The notes under the pieces are model-generated. The model searched no databases, was not told the DNA's origin, and saw nothing but the letters and a program-made list of their open reading frames with translations. From NCBI GenBank assembly GCA_023954255.1, contig JAMLIH010000011.1, positions 1 through 61,763 of the forward strand: a stretch of DNA of 61,763 nucleotides, given 5' to 3'. Position numbers and translations under genes: made by a program. Positions 1-12,538 of this stretch are shown in pieces (within the stretch, counting starts at the first letter, position 1; each line of letters opens with the position of its first letter). The DNA comes from Phyllobacteriaceae bacterium. Its GTDB lineage: Bacteria > Pseudomonadota > Alphaproteobacteria > Rhizobiales > Rhizobiaceae.

Positions 1-1
1 A

Positions 2-535
2 AGCCGCACGCGCGGCGTCATCCTGATGGCGATTTCCAACAAGTTCGGCTCGATGGTGGTCACAACCGGCAACAAGTCGGAAATGTCGGTCGGCTACGCC
101 ACGCTCTACGGCGACATGAACGGCGGCTACAACCCGATCAAGGACCTCTACAAGATGCGGGTCTACGGGCTGGCAGACTGGCGCAACAGGCACCATCCGC
201 CGGACTGCAAGGGGCCGACAGGCATGGTGATCCCGCAGAACATCATCGACAAGGCACCTTCGGCGGAGCTGCGCCCCGACCAGACCGACCAGGATTCCCT
301 GCCGCCCTATCCCGTGCTGGACGACATTCTGGAATGTCTGGTCGAAAAGGAGATGTCGACGGAGGAAATCGTCGCCAGAGGCCACGAGGAGGCGACGGTG
401 CACCGCATCGAGCACCTGCTCTACATTGCAGAGTACAAGCGGCGGCAGTCGGCACCCGGCGTCAAGATCACCCGCAAGCAGTTCGGCCGCGACCGCCGCT
501 ACCCGATTACGAATAGGTATAGGGACCGGGGATGA
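2..535 (+). CDS. nadE: NAD+ synthase, glutamine-dependent (3' part only)
   Basis: The gene runs in from upstream of the window; 177 C-terminal residues are visible. NadE amidates nicotinic acid adenine dinucleotide to NAD+ in the cytoplasm, using ATP and glutamine. The fragment opens with the synthetase-domain stretch SRTRGVILMAISNKFG, followed by TTGNKSEMSVGYATLYGD and GGYNPIKDLYK, which are typical of the ATP/deamido-NAD binding half of long NadE enzymes. The SGGxDS P-loop and the N-terminal nitrilase-type glutaminase domain would lie outside the window. The C-terminus carries the usual basic tail. It leads a run of closely packed plus-strand genes (next start 4 nt downstream). Family assignment is confident. 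Confidence 0.93.
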   Translation, partial: SRTRGVILMAISNKFGSMVVTTGNKSEMSVGYATLYGDMNGGYNPIKDLYKMRVYGLADWRNRHHPPDCKGPTGMVIPQNIIDKAPSAELRPDQTDQDSLPPYPVLDDILECLVEKEMSTEEIVARGHEEATVHRIEHLLYIAEYKRRQSAPGVKITRKQFGRDRRYPITNRYRDRG

Positions 536-539
536 ACCG

Positions 540-953
540 ATGCAGGATGTCGAAATCTCCTTCGATCCGGCGCGGATCGATTTCGAGCGCACGTCGTCGC
601 TGATCCGGCAGTCCTACTGGGGCGGACAGAGAACCGACGCCATGGATCGCCGGGCATTTGCCAATTCCGTCTGCGCAATTGCCCTTATCGGCGGAGAACA
701 AGTGGGGTTCGCCCGTGCCAGCGGCGATCGCACCTGTTTTGCCAGAATTTCCGACATCATGGTCTGGCCCGGGTTTCGCGGGCTCGGGATCGGCAAGATG
801 CTCGTCGAAGCCCTGCTGGGGCATGAAGAGCTTGCGAGCGTTACCGTCTGGACCCTCAACACCGGCGATGCGCACAGCCTGTATGAGCGCTACGGCTTCA
901 AGCCCTGCGTCGACGGCCATGAAATGCGGCTTGACCGGTCAGCTTCCGAATGA
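540..953 (+). CDS. GNAT-family N-acetyltransferase
   Basis: This is a 137-residue single-domain GNAT acetyltransferase. The acetyl-CoA binding motif A is visible as FRGLGIGKMLVEALL, after the beta-4 strand FARISDIMVWPG; the C-terminal part TLNTGDAHSLYERYGFKPC is the usual motif B. The substrate cannot be told from sequence. The ATG at 540 is chosen because it lies 4 nt after the nadE stop and gives a normal GNAT length; upstream in-frame codons lie inside nadE. Its stop overlaps the next start by four bases (ATGA at 950), so it is probably translated together with the MFS gene. Confidence 0.85.
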   Translation: MQDVEISFDPARIDFERTSSLIRQSYWGGQRTDAMDRRAFANSVCAIALIGGEQVGFARASGDRTCFARISDIMVWPGFRGLGIGKMLVEALLGHEELASVTVWTLNTGDAHSLYERYGFKPCVDGHEMRLDRSASE

Positions 954-2182
954 CCACCCTCGCCTTCCTCCGCGACAATGCCCGCTGGATCGCCGGCGGG
1001 TTTCTGCTGTGTTTCTTCTCTTCTTTCGGCCAGACCTTCTTCATCGCGCTTTCGGGCGGTGAAATCCGCGCCGAATACGGGCTGTCGAACGGCGAATGGG
1101 GCTCGCTCTACATGCTGGCGACGCTGGCGAGCGCCGTAACGCTGACGCAGTTCGGGCGCATCGTCGATCACTTCCCGATTGCCACGGTCACCGCCATCGT
1201 CATTCCCGTGCTGGGCCTTGCCTGTTTCCTGATGTCGTGGTCGCAATCGGTCGTCCTGCTGGGCGTCACGCTCTATCTGCTGCGGCTGTTCGGCCAGGGG
1301 ATGATGACGCATACCGCCATGACCGCCATGGGCAAGTGGTTTTCGGCGCGGCGCGGCACTGCGGTTTCCCTGACCACGGTCGGGCTGCAGGGCGGCGAGG
1401 CGCTGCTGCCGATTGCCATGGTTTCGATGTTTGCCGCCATCGGCTGGCGCCATTCCTGGCTTGCGGTTGCGCTATTGCTGATCTTTGCCGCGCTGCCCGT
1501 CATCTACGGCCTGATGCGGACCGAGCGGGTGCCACAGGCAGGAGACGGCCCCGCAAGAAGCCATACCGCACGGGACTGGACCCGCGGCGAGGTCATGCGC
1601 GACCCGCTGTTCTGGGTGATGCTGACCGGCGTGCTGGCGCCGGCCTTCATCGGCACGACGATCTTCTTCCATCAGGCCTATCTGGTCGAACTGCGCGGCT
1701 GGGAGCTCAATGCCTTTGCCGCAGCCTTTGCCGTCATGGCGGCAATGACGGTCTTGTTCGCGCTCGTTTGCGGGCAGTTGGTCGACCGTTTCGGCGCGCC
1801 GGCAATCCTGCCCTTCTTCCTGCTGCCGCTTGCCGGCTCCTGCTTTGTGCTTGCCCTTGTCGCCGACGAGCGCGGCATCTTCGGCTTCATGGCGCTGATG
1901 GGCATATCCTACGGCTTTTCCTCGACACTCTTCGGCGCCTTGTGGCCCGAAATCTACGGCACGCAGCATCTGGGCGGCATTCGTGCCATCACCGTGGCGC
2001 TGATGGTGCTATCAAGCGCGCTCGGGCCGGGCATCAGCGGCCTTCTTATCGATGCGGGGATCTCCTATCCGAAACAGATTTTCGTCATGGGGCTGTGGTG
2101 TCTTGCGGCCAGCGCCGTAATGCTGTTTGTAGCGCGCAAACTCATTGCCAGAGCGCGAACCGAACCGCTGGAAACCGCATGA
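950..2182 (+). CDS. MFS transporter
   Basis: A 410-residue polytopic membrane protein with about 12 hydrophobic segments, matching the Major Facilitator Superfamily (monocarboxylate/oxalate-formate type in overall look). The loop between segments 2 and 3 reads GRIVDHF, a variant of the MFS A-motif, and a related CGQLVDRFG occurs in the second half. A hydrophilic loop near residues 190-210 separates the two six-helix bundles. The substrate is unknown. It overlaps the GNAT before it and gltX after it by ATGA, so all three are likely co-transcribed with nadE; this coupling to housekeeping genes does not itself indicate function. Confidence 0.85.
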   Translation: MTTLAFLRDNARWIAGGFLLCFFSSFGQTFFIALSGGEIRAEYGLSNGEWGSLYMLATLASAVTLTQFGRIVDHFPIATVTAIVIPVLGLACFLMSWSQSVVLLGVTLYLLRLFGQGMMTHTAMTAMGKWFSARRGTAVSLTTVGLQGGEALLPIAMVSMFAAIGWRHSWLAVALLLIFAALPVIYGLMRTERVPQAGDGPARSHTARDWTRGEVMRDPLFWVMLTGVLAPAFIGTTIFFHQAYLVELRGWELNAFAAAFAVMAAMTVLFALVCGQLVDRFGAPAILPFFLLPLAGSCFVLALVADERGIFGFMALMGISYGFSSTLFGALWPEIYGTQHLGGIRAITVALMVLSSALGPGISGLLIDAGISYPKQIFVMGLWCLAASAVMLFVARKLIARARTEPLETA

Positions 2183-3537
2183 CCGTTACCGTCCGTTTTG
2201 CCCCCTCGCCCACCGGCAATATCCATATCGGCAATGCCAGGACCGCGCTGATCAACTGGATTTACGCGCGCCAGAACGGCGGCAAGTTCATCCTGCGCTA
2301 TGACGACACCGACAAAGCGCGCTCGAAGCAGGAATATGCCGACGGCATTGCGCGCGACCTTGCCTGGCTCGGCATCAAGCCCGACCGGGTGGAGCGCCAG
2401 TCGGAGCGCGCCGATGCCCATGAGGCGGCGACGCGGAAACTCAAGGATGCCGGCCTGCTCTATGCCTGTTACGAGACGGCAGACGAACTCGACCGCCAGC
2501 GCAAGCGGTTTGCCATGCGCGGCCTGCCGCCGGTCTACAACCGAGCCGCGCTCCGCTACAGCGATGAGGAACTGGCAAGGTTCGAGGAAGAAGGCCGCAA
2601 GCCGCACTGGCGCTTTCTGCTGCCCAATTTCGAAACCGATCCGTTCGAGACCAAACGTACCGAAATCCACTGGGACGATCTGGTGCGCGGGCCGCAGACC
2701 GTCGATCTCGCCTCGCTCTCCGACCCCGTGCTGGTGCGCGAGGACGGAAGCTGGCTCTATACGCTACCGAGCGTGGTCGACGACATCGACATGGGCGTGA
2801 CCCATATCATCCGGGGTGATGATCACGTCACCAATACCGGCGTGCAGATTGCAATCTTCGAGGCGCTGGGGGCAAAGGCGCCGGGTTTCGGCCATCACAA
2901 CCTGCTGACGACAGCTTCCGGCGAAGGGCTTTCCAAACGGCTGGGTTCATTGTCGCTTCAGGCGCTGGCGGAAGATCACTACGAGCCGATGGCCGTTGCC
3001 TCGCTCGCAACGCTGATCGGCACGTCGGGCGCGGTGGAAGCTGTCGCCACCATGGAGGAACTGGTTTCCCGCTTTGATATCGGCAGTGTCACCAAGTCGG
3101 CCGCCAAGTTCGATGTTGGCGAACTCGACAAGCTCAACGCCAAACTGGTGCACGAACTGGCTTACGAAACCGTCGCAACCCGCCTTGGCGCGGCGGGTGC
3201 CGGCGGCGGCGAGGCCTTCTGGCTTGCCGTGCGCGGCAATCTCGACAAGGTGGAGGATGCCGCCTTCTGGTGGCACAGGATCGAGAGCGCCACACCGCAG
3301 ATCGATGCCGAGGATGCCGAATTCATCCAGTCTGCGGCAGGACTGCTACCGGAAGAACCCTGGGACGAGACTACCTGGGGCGTATGGACCGCGGCCGTCA
3401 AGGAAGCCACCGGGCGCAAGGGCAAGGGCCTGTTCATGCCGCTCAGAAAGGCGCTGACGGGCGAAAGCCACGGTCCGGAGCTTGCAGCACTGCTGCCGCT
3501 TATTGGACGGGAAAGAACTCTGGCCCGACTATCCTGA
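2179..3537 (+). CDS. gltX: glutamyl-tRNA synthetase (rhizobial GluRS type)
   Basis: A 452-residue class I aminoacyl-tRNA synthetase. The HIGH motif is HIGN at residues 16-19 in the start [17 protein letters not shown]. The KMSKS-type loop is GLSKR at residues 250-254, where the usual first lysine is glycine; as I recall, this is a lineage feature of one of the two rhizobial GluRS paralogues. It charges tRNA with glutamate. With gatA, gatB and gatC in this window, Glu-tRNA(Gln) made by a non-discriminating GluRS can be amidated to Gln-tRNA(Gln). The start is the ATG overlapping the MFS stop (ATGA). The 3' end overlaps the convergent gene by 38 bp. Confidence 0.95.
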   Translation: MTVTVRFAPSPTGNIHIGNARTALINWIYARQNGGKFILRYDDTDKARSKQEYADGIARDLAWLGIKPDRVERQSERADAHEAATRKLKDAGLLYACYETADELDRQRKRFAMRGLPPVYNRAALRYSDEELARFEEEGRKPHWRFLLPNFETDPFETKRTEIHWDDLVRGPQTVDLASLSDPVLVREDGSWLYTLPSVVDDIDMGVTHIIRGDDHVTNTGVQIAIFEALGAKAPGFGHHNLLTTASGEGLSKRLGSLSLQALAEDHYEPMAVASLATLIGTSGAVEAVATMEELVSRFDIGSVTKSAAKFDVGELDKLNAKLVHELAYETVATRLGAAGAGGGEAFWLAVRGNLDKVEDAAFWWHRIESATPQIDAEDAEFIQSAAGLLPEEPWDETTWGVWTAAVKEATGRKGKGLFMPLRKALTGESHGPELAALLPLIGRERTLARLS

Positions 3538-4603
3538 TGCGCGAGCTGCCGCGGGCGGCGGGCTCGCTCTCGTGCCGGTTGGCAAGCGCCATCAGCCGGT
3601 CGGCAGGCAGTCTGCCATTGGCAAGCGCAAGCCCGTCGAGATCGAGGTCCCTGTCAATGCGGAAGGCGGGAACGGGAATGCTGCGCTCGTTTTGCGCCGC
3701 AGGGTCGGGTTCGGTACCGGCGATTTCCTCGAACTCGCGCAAGGGACGGCGGCAGGAGCAGGCGGTGTCGACGTTCTTGCGGTAGGCGAAGGCGTTGGCA
3801 AGGCTCTGATAGGGCTCGCCGTTGCGAAAAGAGATCGATTGCTCGGCATCGCCATTTGGCATGGGATGGAAATAAAGCGCCGTCTCGGTGCCCGGGCACA
3901 TCTTCTCGCACTGGGCTTCGTCGGCGGAGAAGTGGTCCGAAGTGGTCGAAAAGCTGATCGGGAAATAGTAGCCGTCGCAGGTTCTCACACATAGGGTCCT
4001 GAAGGTGCCGAAGCGGCGCTGCAGCGCGGGATCGGACTCGCCATAGGCACCCGTGTCGGAATAGGTCTTGGTGCCGAATATCTGTTCCAGCAGCGTTCTG
4101 CGGCCGGAACGGTCGGATTGCTGCTCCTGGCGCAGGGTCACCGTGCTGCGGTCGCCTGCAAGGCAGCCATTGTTGCGCATCGAGCGGATGATGCGTTCGC
4201 GATCACGGCTGGTGGCCTTTCTGGGTGCCAGCCGGTCGCGCTGGCGGCGAAGGCTCTCCAGATTGGCAACCATGGCGGCAAGGCTTGAATTGATGCGCTG
4301 GCAGACATTGGACCGGCGGGCATGGCAACCGTTGCGCCGGGCGGCATTCTCGGTCTTGCGAATCTGAAGTTCCTGCTGCTGGACTGCCCGGTCATATTCC
4401 TTGTAGCGGGCGGAACTTCCGGCTCCCCTGCCCGTTTCCACGGCGGCAAGCTCGGCCTGCAGCGAGGCGCACAACGCCGTCTGGGCGGCAGCCTGGCCCG
4501 GCAGGACGGCACAAAGAGCAAGAAAACCGGCAAAGGCCGACAACAGGGCGGTGACAGCCCTGCGAACCCTCGGAAAAACCCTGTGACCGGCGTAACCCTT
4601 CAT
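3500..4603 (-). CDS. DUF2865-type secreted protein, function unknown
   Basis: A 367-residue protein with a cleavable signal peptide: a basic start, a hydrophobic core near residues 16-35 and AQA-like cleavage near residue 40. The mature part begins with a Cys-containing helical region (residues 43-145) rich in Glu, Arg and Gln with coiled-coil character, then a more globular Cys-rich part ([31 protein letters not shown]). This combination resembles the alphaproteobacterial DUF2865 family, whose role is not known. It is probably periplasmic with disulfides. It is transcribed towards gltX and its last 38 bp overlap gltX antisense. The assignment comes from overall pattern, so it is moderate. 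Confidence 0.75.
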   Translation of the reverse strand: MKGYAGHRVFPRVRRAVTALLSAFAGFLALCAVLPGQAAAQTALCASLQAELAAVETGRGAGSSARYKEYDRAVQQQELQIRKTENAARRNGCHARRSNVCQRINSSLAAMVANLESLRRQRDRLAPRKATSRDRERIIRSMRNNGCLAGDRSTVTLRQEQQSDRSGRRTLLEQIFGTKTYSDTGAYGESDPALQRRFGTFRTLCVRTCDGYYFPISFSTTSDHFSADEAQCEKMCPGTETALYFHPMPNGDAEQSISFRNGEPYQSLANAFAYRKNVDTACSCRRPLREFEEIAGTEPDPAAQNERSIPVPAFRIDRDLDLDGLALANGRLPADRLMALANRHESEPAARGSSRIRIVGPEFFPVQ

Positions 4604-4835
4604 GCGTGCATCATCTCTTGCGCATCATCCGTGCTGCATCCTGCGTGCCGCGGAGCAGTTTGCGGCGGCGAACACTATCCCATCTGAGGTGGCCGAAATG
4701 TGTCGGCATCCCCGCCTTGCTACCCGGTTCTACCGCAAACATGGTTAACGAAGCCTGTTCAGCTTGCGTTCAGACAGGTTTTGCGATGGTGCGGGAAAGG
4801 CGGGAAACGCCCGCTACCGAGATCAGGAGAGAACG

Positions 4836-5330
4836 ATGACCAACACGATATGTCAGCCGGTGAAGAAAGCCGCCGTCACGGGCCTTGCTGCCGCCTTTCT
4901 CGCAACCGCGCTTCTGCCGGTCGCCACGGCAGAGGCCGGACACAAACAACACTGGAAGCATCATCATGCTCCCAAGGTCGTCTATGTGAAAAAATACAAA
5001 AAGCACCGCCGGTATGACGGCGGCGATGCCCTGGCAGCCGGTATCGTCGGCCTCGCGGTGGGCGCGATCATTGCCGACCAGACCATCCGCTATCGCCAGC
5101 CGAATGTGGTCTATGTCCAGCCGCAGCCGCGCTATGTGGCGCCGCAACCGGTCTATCCTTCCCACAGCACGCCGCGTGTGATCACCTATGAAAACTCTGT
5201 CGGCGCTTCCTATGAGCCCTGGTCGCCGGAATGGTACGACTGGTGCCGAGCCAACTACCGCAGCTTCAATGCCTCCAAGGGCACCTATCGCGGCTATGAC
5301 GGGCTCGATCACTTCTGCGTCGTGAAGTAA
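4836..5330 (+). CDS. BA14K-family secreted protein
   Basis: A 164-residue exported protein. The ATG at 4836 is preceded by AGGAGA at 4825-4830, which decides this start over in-frame upstream codons. A signal peptide with a hydrophobic core (GLAAAFLATALLPVATA) ends near AEA. A His/Lys-rich segment follows, then a short hydrophobic stretch (AAGIVGLAVGAII), a Pro/Gln/Tyr-rich linker, and a C-terminal BA14K-like domain with YEPWSPEWYDWCRANYRSF and DHFC. Such proteins are common in rhizobia and Brucella, where one was described as an immunoreactive lectin-like antigen; the function here is unknown. It is transcribed divergently from the DUF2865 gene. Confidence 0.85.
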   Translation: MTNTICQPVKKAAVTGLAAAFLATALLPVATAEAGHKQHWKHHHAPKVVYVKKYKKHRRYDGGDALAAGIVGLAVGAIIADQTIRYRQPNVVYVQPQPRYVAPQPVYPSHSTPRVITYENSVGASYEPWSPEWYDWCRANYRSFNASKGTYRGYDGLDHFCVVK

Positions 5331-5410
5331 GACCCCACTTCCCTTCACAGGCGGCACTAGCACGCCTCGACGCAGGGCAGGCCCGGTTGCCGGAAACGGC
5401 AGCCGGGTCT

Positions 5411-5458
5411 TGCCGTTTTGGGGGCCGTTTTGGGGGCCGTTTTGAGGGCCGTTTCCAG
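5411..5458 (+). repeat. four tandem copies of a 12-bp unit upstream of parE
   Basis: Four head-to-tail 12-mers fill positions 5411-5422, 5423-5434, 5435-5446 and 5447-5458. The units are TGCCGTTTTGGG, GGCCGTTTTGGG, GGCCGTTTTGAG and GGCCGTTTCCAG. They lie in the 249-bp gap between the BA14K gene and parE, about 120 bp before the parE start. This is a small variable-number-type repeat; no regulatory role can be shown. Confidence 0.8.
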
Positions 5459-5579
5459 GGCGTTTGCAGGCCGGGTGCAGATTTCATGCCGATCCGGGCA
5501 CTCGCCACCGGCAGGTCTAGCAGCTATTGTTCCGGCACTGATTCGACAGCGTTTGATGCGGCACAAAAACACGGGCGAC

Positions 5580-7655
<2,076 letters not shown>

Positions 7656-7676
7656 CCGGCGTTTTTACAGGCGTAC

Positions 7677-8285
7677 TTACTGTTCGGGATTCGGCAGGAC
7701 CAGATCGGGCCAGGGCTCGATGATTTCAGTCCAGTGGCTTTCAATCCCGTTTGCATTGGACTGAATGTAGTTCTTGCTCATCCACTGGGTTTCGCGGTTG
7801 ATCCAGTACTTGGTGTGAACGACGGCGCCCTGCAGACCGCTTGAATTGTAGTCGCCTTCAAGCGTCTCGTGCGGCACGCCGTCCAGGTCCTCTTCCCCGC
7901 AGACGATGTTGACGCTGGTCTTGGCGTCCTTGCGCTGGGTTTCCCTTACAGCCTCGGGATCGCTCTGGGCATCAAGCACACGCCCGAAGGTCCACGCCTT
8001 TCCATCCATGGACGTATACATCTTGTTGTCCAGAAACAGGGTCCACATCCCGTTCTTCGGTTCGATCGGCTCCTGCATGCCGGCCATGACATCGTTGCCC
8101 ATCGAGTAATAATAGTTCTCCGATTTGGGATACCCCTTCAATTCCTGGAATATGTGCAGGCGGACGGGGCCGCTGTCGGGTTTTCCTTCGCCAAGCAGCC
8201 GAACGAACTTCTCCTCGCAGGTTTCCGCCAAGGCGCCTGTTGCGCAGGCCAGCAATGCACCGGCAACCGCAATTTCTCTGAACAT
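7677..8285 (-). CDS. secreted protein of unknown function
   Basis: A 202-residue protein with a clear signal peptide (MFREIAVAGALLACATGALAE, cleavage near ALA). The mature region has two cysteines (TCEEKF early, VCGEEDL in the middle), many aromatic residues and a Trp-rich end (TQWMSKNY, SHWTEIIEPWPDL). It is predicted to be periplasmic. The residue pattern (GMWTLFLDNKMYTSMDGKAWTFG) suggests a lipid- or ligand-binding beta protein, but I recognise no family. It lies convergent to parE, 22 bp away, and divergent from the RNA helicase. Confidence 0.75.
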   Translation of the reverse strand: MFREIAVAGALLACATGALAETCEEKFVRLLGEGKPDSGPVRLHIFQELKGYPKSENYYYSMGNDVMAGMQEPIEPKNGMWTLFLDNKMYTSMDGKAWTFGRVLDAQSDPEAVRETQRKDAKTSVNIVCGEEDLDGVPHETLEGDYNSSGLQGAVVHTKYWINRETQWMSKNYIQSNANGIESHWTEIIEPWPDLVLPNPEQ

Positions 8286-8586
8286 GACTACGCTCCATCG
8301 TTTTCGTCCGCGGGGTTACCACGCGAAGGCGAGCATGACCAATTCGCCAGTATCTGACAAGGCGTTGGCGCAGATGGCGGAACGGATGTCACATTGACTT
8401 TTCGCTTTATTGCACCTATGTGCAGGCAAGCATTGCATTCTGCAGTGCGGCATAAGCAGCGCCGGTTTTCGCCAAAGCCAATACGGGAAACAAGCGAAAT
8501 CGGGTTTACATGTAGACGTTTCGGGCAGTCAGGCCCGACCGACGGCGCCAGCAACCAACAAATCGAACAAAAAGAACTGCCCGCAC
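8286..8586 (+). promoter_or_regulatory. promoter and long leader of the DEAD-box helicase gene
   Basis: This 301-bp gap holds no gene. A sigma-70-like pair can be seen on the plus strand: TTGACT at 8394-8399, a 17-bp spacer, and TATGTG at 8417-8422. Transcription from it would give a leader of roughly 160 nt before the helicase ATG at 8587. Long 5' leaders are common in cold-inducible RNA helicase genes, so temperature or autoregulation through this leader is plausible, but this is inference. Confidence 0.4.
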
Positions 8587-10044
<1,458 letters not shown>

Positions 10045-10120
10045 GGCGGTTTTCGCCGATCGGCCTTGATGCTAGCATTCCCTCCGGGCGACAGCCACTG
10101 TTCCGTCGGAGGGAAGGATC

Positions 10121-11140
10121 ATGGCAGGCAAGCGCGTTCTCATCACCGGGGTTTCCGGTTTTATCGCAGGCCATACGGCGCTGGAGTTTCTCAAGGCGGG
10201 CTATCATGTTCGCGGTACGGTGCGCAGCGCCTCAAAGGGCGACGCGATCGCCGCGGTCCTGCAAAAACACGGCGACATCTCGAAACTGGAATTTGCCGAG
10301 GCCGATCTCGGTTCGGATGCCGGCTGGGAGCAGGCGGTCAAGGGCTGTGATTGCGTTGCCCATCTCGCCTCGCCATTTCCGCTCGCCCAGCCAAAGGACG
10401 AGAGCGAGCTGATACGGCCGGCGGTGGAAGGAACCCTGAGGGTTCTCAAGGCTGCAAAAGCAGCCGGCGTGAAACGCTTTGTCCAGACCTCCTCCGCTGT
10501 CGCGGTAGTCCACGGTCACCCGCATTCGAAAACCACCTTTACCGAGGATGACTGGTCCAACCTCTCCGCTCCCGGAATTACCGCCTACCAGAAATCGAAG
10601 ACCCTGGCCGAAAAGGCCGGACGCGAGTTCATGGCAGACCACGGCGGCAAGATGCACTACGCCACCGTCAATCCGGGCCTTGTCTGGGGTCCCGCGCTCG
10701 ACCGCGATATCGGTTCGTCGGTCGAGGTCGTTCGCATGTTCCTTGCGGGGAAATACCCCGGCGCGCCCAGGCTCAAACTGCTGGTGGTCGATGTGCGCGA
10801 CATCGCCAGGATGCACCGGCTGGCGATGGAAACCGGAGAACCTTCCGGCGGCCGCTATATCGGGATTTGCGGCGACATATGGATGATCGAAATGGCGCGC
10901 ATGCTGCGAGAGGATTTCGGCGCAAAAGCGCGAAAGGCGCCGAAATTCGAACTGCCGGACTTCATGATCAAGGCAATCGGACTGATAGACCCTGCCGCAA
11001 AGACGGTAATCCCGGATCTCGGGCTCGACTGGAAAATGCACAATGACCGCACACGCAAGGCGCTCGGTATCGAGTTCATCTCACCGCGCGAAGCCCTGAA
11101 GGCTTCTGCCGAGAGCCTGATCGAGCACGGGCTGGCGTGA
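10121..11140 (+). CDS. NAD-dependent epimerase/dihydroflavonol-4-reductase-like protein
   Basis: A 339-residue extended short-chain dehydrogenase. The N-terminal Rossmann motif is ITGVSGFIAGHTALEFLKAGY (GxxGxxG type), followed by DLGSDAGWEQAVKGCDCVAHLASP. The active-site pair is YxxxK in AYQKSKTLAEKAG, with SS in QTSSAVAVVHG. It resembles the DFR/aldehyde reductase group that reduces ketones or aldehydes with NAD(P)H; the substrate is unknown. A Shine-Dalgarno GGAAGG lies just before the ATG. It is convergent with the TfoX gene, with 4 bp between the stops. Confidence 0.87.
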   Translation: MAGKRVLITGVSGFIAGHTALEFLKAGYHVRGTVRSASKGDAIAAVLQKHGDISKLEFAEADLGSDAGWEQAVKGCDCVAHLASPFPLAQPKDESELIRPAVEGTLRVLKAAKAAGVKRFVQTSSAVAVVHGHPHSKTTFTEDDWSNLSAPGITAYQKSKTLAEKAGREFMADHGGKMHYATVNPGLVWGPALDRDIGSSVEVVRMFLAGKYPGAPRLKLLVVDVRDIARMHRLAMETGEPSGGRYIGICGDIWMIEMARMLREDFGAKARKAPKFELPDFMIKAIGLIDPAAKTVIPDLGLDWKMHNDRTRKALGIEFISPREALKASAESLIEHGLA

Positions 11141-11144
11141 TGGC

Positions 11145-11513
11145 TCAGCCGGCATATTTGCGCTGTTTGGGCGGTTTGCGCGCATCTGCCTGCATGGCGA
11201 CCTGAAAGGCCTTCTCCGCCCACAGGCGCAACTCGTCCGCATCGTCCATCAGACGCTCCGGCATCTGCCAATAGCCCATGTCCATCTTCCTGCCGTCGCG
11301 TTCGTATATCCACGGCTTGCAGTCTTCGGCCCGGAAGTCGCCCTGGGTGTCCTCATCCGCCTTGAGGCAGATCTTGCCGTCCTCCAGCGCCAGGGCATAC
11401 ATCAGGCCGTGGCGGAAAATGCCGACGCCGCCGAACATGCGCCTGGCGTGCGACCCCGGCAGTACCGAGAACAGGTCTTCAAGGTAGGAAGCAAACTCCT
11501 TGGTAACCGCCAT
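11145..11513 (-). CDS. TfoX/Sxy N-terminal-domain protein
   Basis: A 122-residue protein matching the TfoX N-terminal domain: YLEDLFSVLPGSHARRMFGGVGIFRHGLMYAL followed by LKADEDT and MGYWQMPERLMDDADELRLWAEKA. In gamma-proteobacteria full-length TfoX/Sxy promotes competence; stand-alone N-domain proteins in alphaproteobacteria have no established role. The window also contains dprA, but far away and in a separate operon, so a competence link is only a guess. It lies 9 bp downstream of the VOC gene on the same strand. Confidence 0.85.
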   Translation of the reverse strand: MAVTKEFASYLEDLFSVLPGSHARRMFGGVGIFRHGLMYALALEDGKICLKADEDTQGDFRAEDCKPWIYERDGRKMDMGYWQMPERLMDDADELRLWAEKAFQVAMQADARKPPKQRKYAG

Positions 11514-11522
11514 TGATCGCCC

Positions 11523-11963
11523 CTAGCCGTGCGGGTTTTCAGATGCTGCCGCCAGTTCGAAGTCCCAGAACATGGCCTCGATCTTGTGGCCGTCGGGATC
11601 GCGCAGAAAACATCCATAATACGGTGCGCCGTAATGCGGTCTTGGACCGGGTTCGCCGTCAGGCGTGCCGCCTGCCTTTACAGCCGCTTCCCAGAAGGAG
11701 TGAACCGCCTCTTTGGAGGGTGCCAGAAAGGCGAAATGGACGCCATTGGCGGTTTGCGCCGGGTGGCCATCATGGGGCGTCTGCACCCAGAATTCGGGAA
11801 ACTGCCTGCCATAGGCGACCGCATGGGCGCCCTCCGGCATGCCTTCAGGCTCGAACACGCGTTTTGCTCCAATGGTTGGCATGACAGCGTCATAAAATGC
11901 CGTGGCGCGCGGGTAATCATTCGTCCCGATGGAAACGTGGGACATGATGGACGGGGATTCCAT
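11523..11963 (-). CDS. VOC-family (glyoxalase-fold) protein
   Basis: A 146-residue vicinal-oxygen-chelate fold protein. Visible features are the opening beta strand HVSIGTNDYPRATAFYDAVMPTIG and the closing strand FLRDPDGHKIEAMFWD, with the conserved DPDGH turn and a terminal Glu ligand. The family includes glyoxalase I, bleomycin-resistance and dioxygenase enzymes; the substrate here is unknown. The ATG at 11963 is preceded by a strong AAGGAGGAG, which supports it over the internal ATG at 11945 (MSHVSIG). It sits downstream of the suf operon, separated by a hairpin. Confidence 0.85.
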   Translation of the reverse strand: MESPSIMSHVSIGTNDYPRATAFYDAVMPTIGAKRVFEPEGMPEGAHAVAYGRQFPEFWVQTPHDGHPAQTANGVHFAFLAPSKEAVHSFWEAAVKAGGTPDGEPGPRPHYGAPYYGCFLRDPDGHKIEAMFWDFELAAASENPHG

Positions 11964-12034
11964 GGACTCTCCTCCTTGCCGGTGTGCAGAAGATTGCGCC
12001 GCGGCAGGCGAAGGTCAATGTGGCGTGGCGGCTC

Positions 12035-12058
12035 CTCCTGACAGTGTAATGTCAGGAG
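12035..12058 (-). terminator. hairpin downstream of sufA
   Basis: A perfect 9-bp inverted repeat CTCCTGACA / TGTCAGGAG with a 6-nt loop, 4 bp past the sufA stop. No run of U follows on the minus strand, so it could be a weak or Rho-assisted end of the suf transcript, or an mRNA-stabilising 3' hairpin. Confidence 0.5.
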
Positions 12059-12062
12059 AGTC

Positions 12063-12449
12063 TCAACTGCTGCGCATTTCGCGTTCGCGCAAAAGCTCGG
12101 GCGTCATTTCGGCGGGCTTCAACTCCACCGATTCGCCGCAACCGCAGGCCGATGTCTGGTTAGGATTGTTGAAGGTGAAGCCGGTCTTGAGCTTCGTCAC
12201 CTCGAAGCCCAGTTCGGTGCCGAGCAGAAACAGTGTCGCCTTGGGATCGACATAGACATTGCCGGCGGGCGTTGCCACCTTGTCGTCGGCGGAATCGGGC
12301 TCGGTCACCAGATCGACGGTATATTCCATGCCGGCGCAACCGGCATTCTTGACGCCGATGCGGATGCCGTCGGCTTGCGGGTGTTTGGCGAGAATTTCGC
12401 CGAGACGGCTCTGCGCCGCCTCATTGACGGTGATGACTTCAAAAGCCAT
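12063..12449 (-). CDS. sufA: Fe-S cluster assembly A-type carrier SufA
   Basis: A 128-residue A-type carrier protein that accepts a cluster from SufBCD and passes it to apo-proteins. The three conserved cysteines are present: C38 in VKNAGCAGMEY and C102/C104 in SACGCGES. The ATG at 12449 is chosen over the one at 12461 because GGAGA lies just upstream of it at the right distance. It is the last gene of the suf operon, separated from sufT by 89 bp. The C-terminal tail after the CGC motif is longer than in E. coli SufA, as in other rhizobia. Confidence 0.93.
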   Translation of the reverse strand: MAFEVITVNEAAQSRLGEILAKHPQADGIRIGVKNAGCAGMEYTVDLVTEPDSADDKVATPAGNVYVDPKATLFLLGTELGFEVTKLKTGFTFNNPNQTSACGCGESVELKPAEMTPELLREREMRSS

Positions 12450-12538
12450 TTCGTTCTCCATTGCCGGCGGGGTAAAGGCCCGCAGAATGAATCGTGTATC
12501 CTGAATGTGGGTGTTTACCCGTCAAAACGCAAGCCGCC

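Noticed and set aside
11145-11513. TfoX-N protein and DprA as a competence locus
   Set aside because: They are 32 kb apart, on different strands, and both are widely conserved without known competence in this group.
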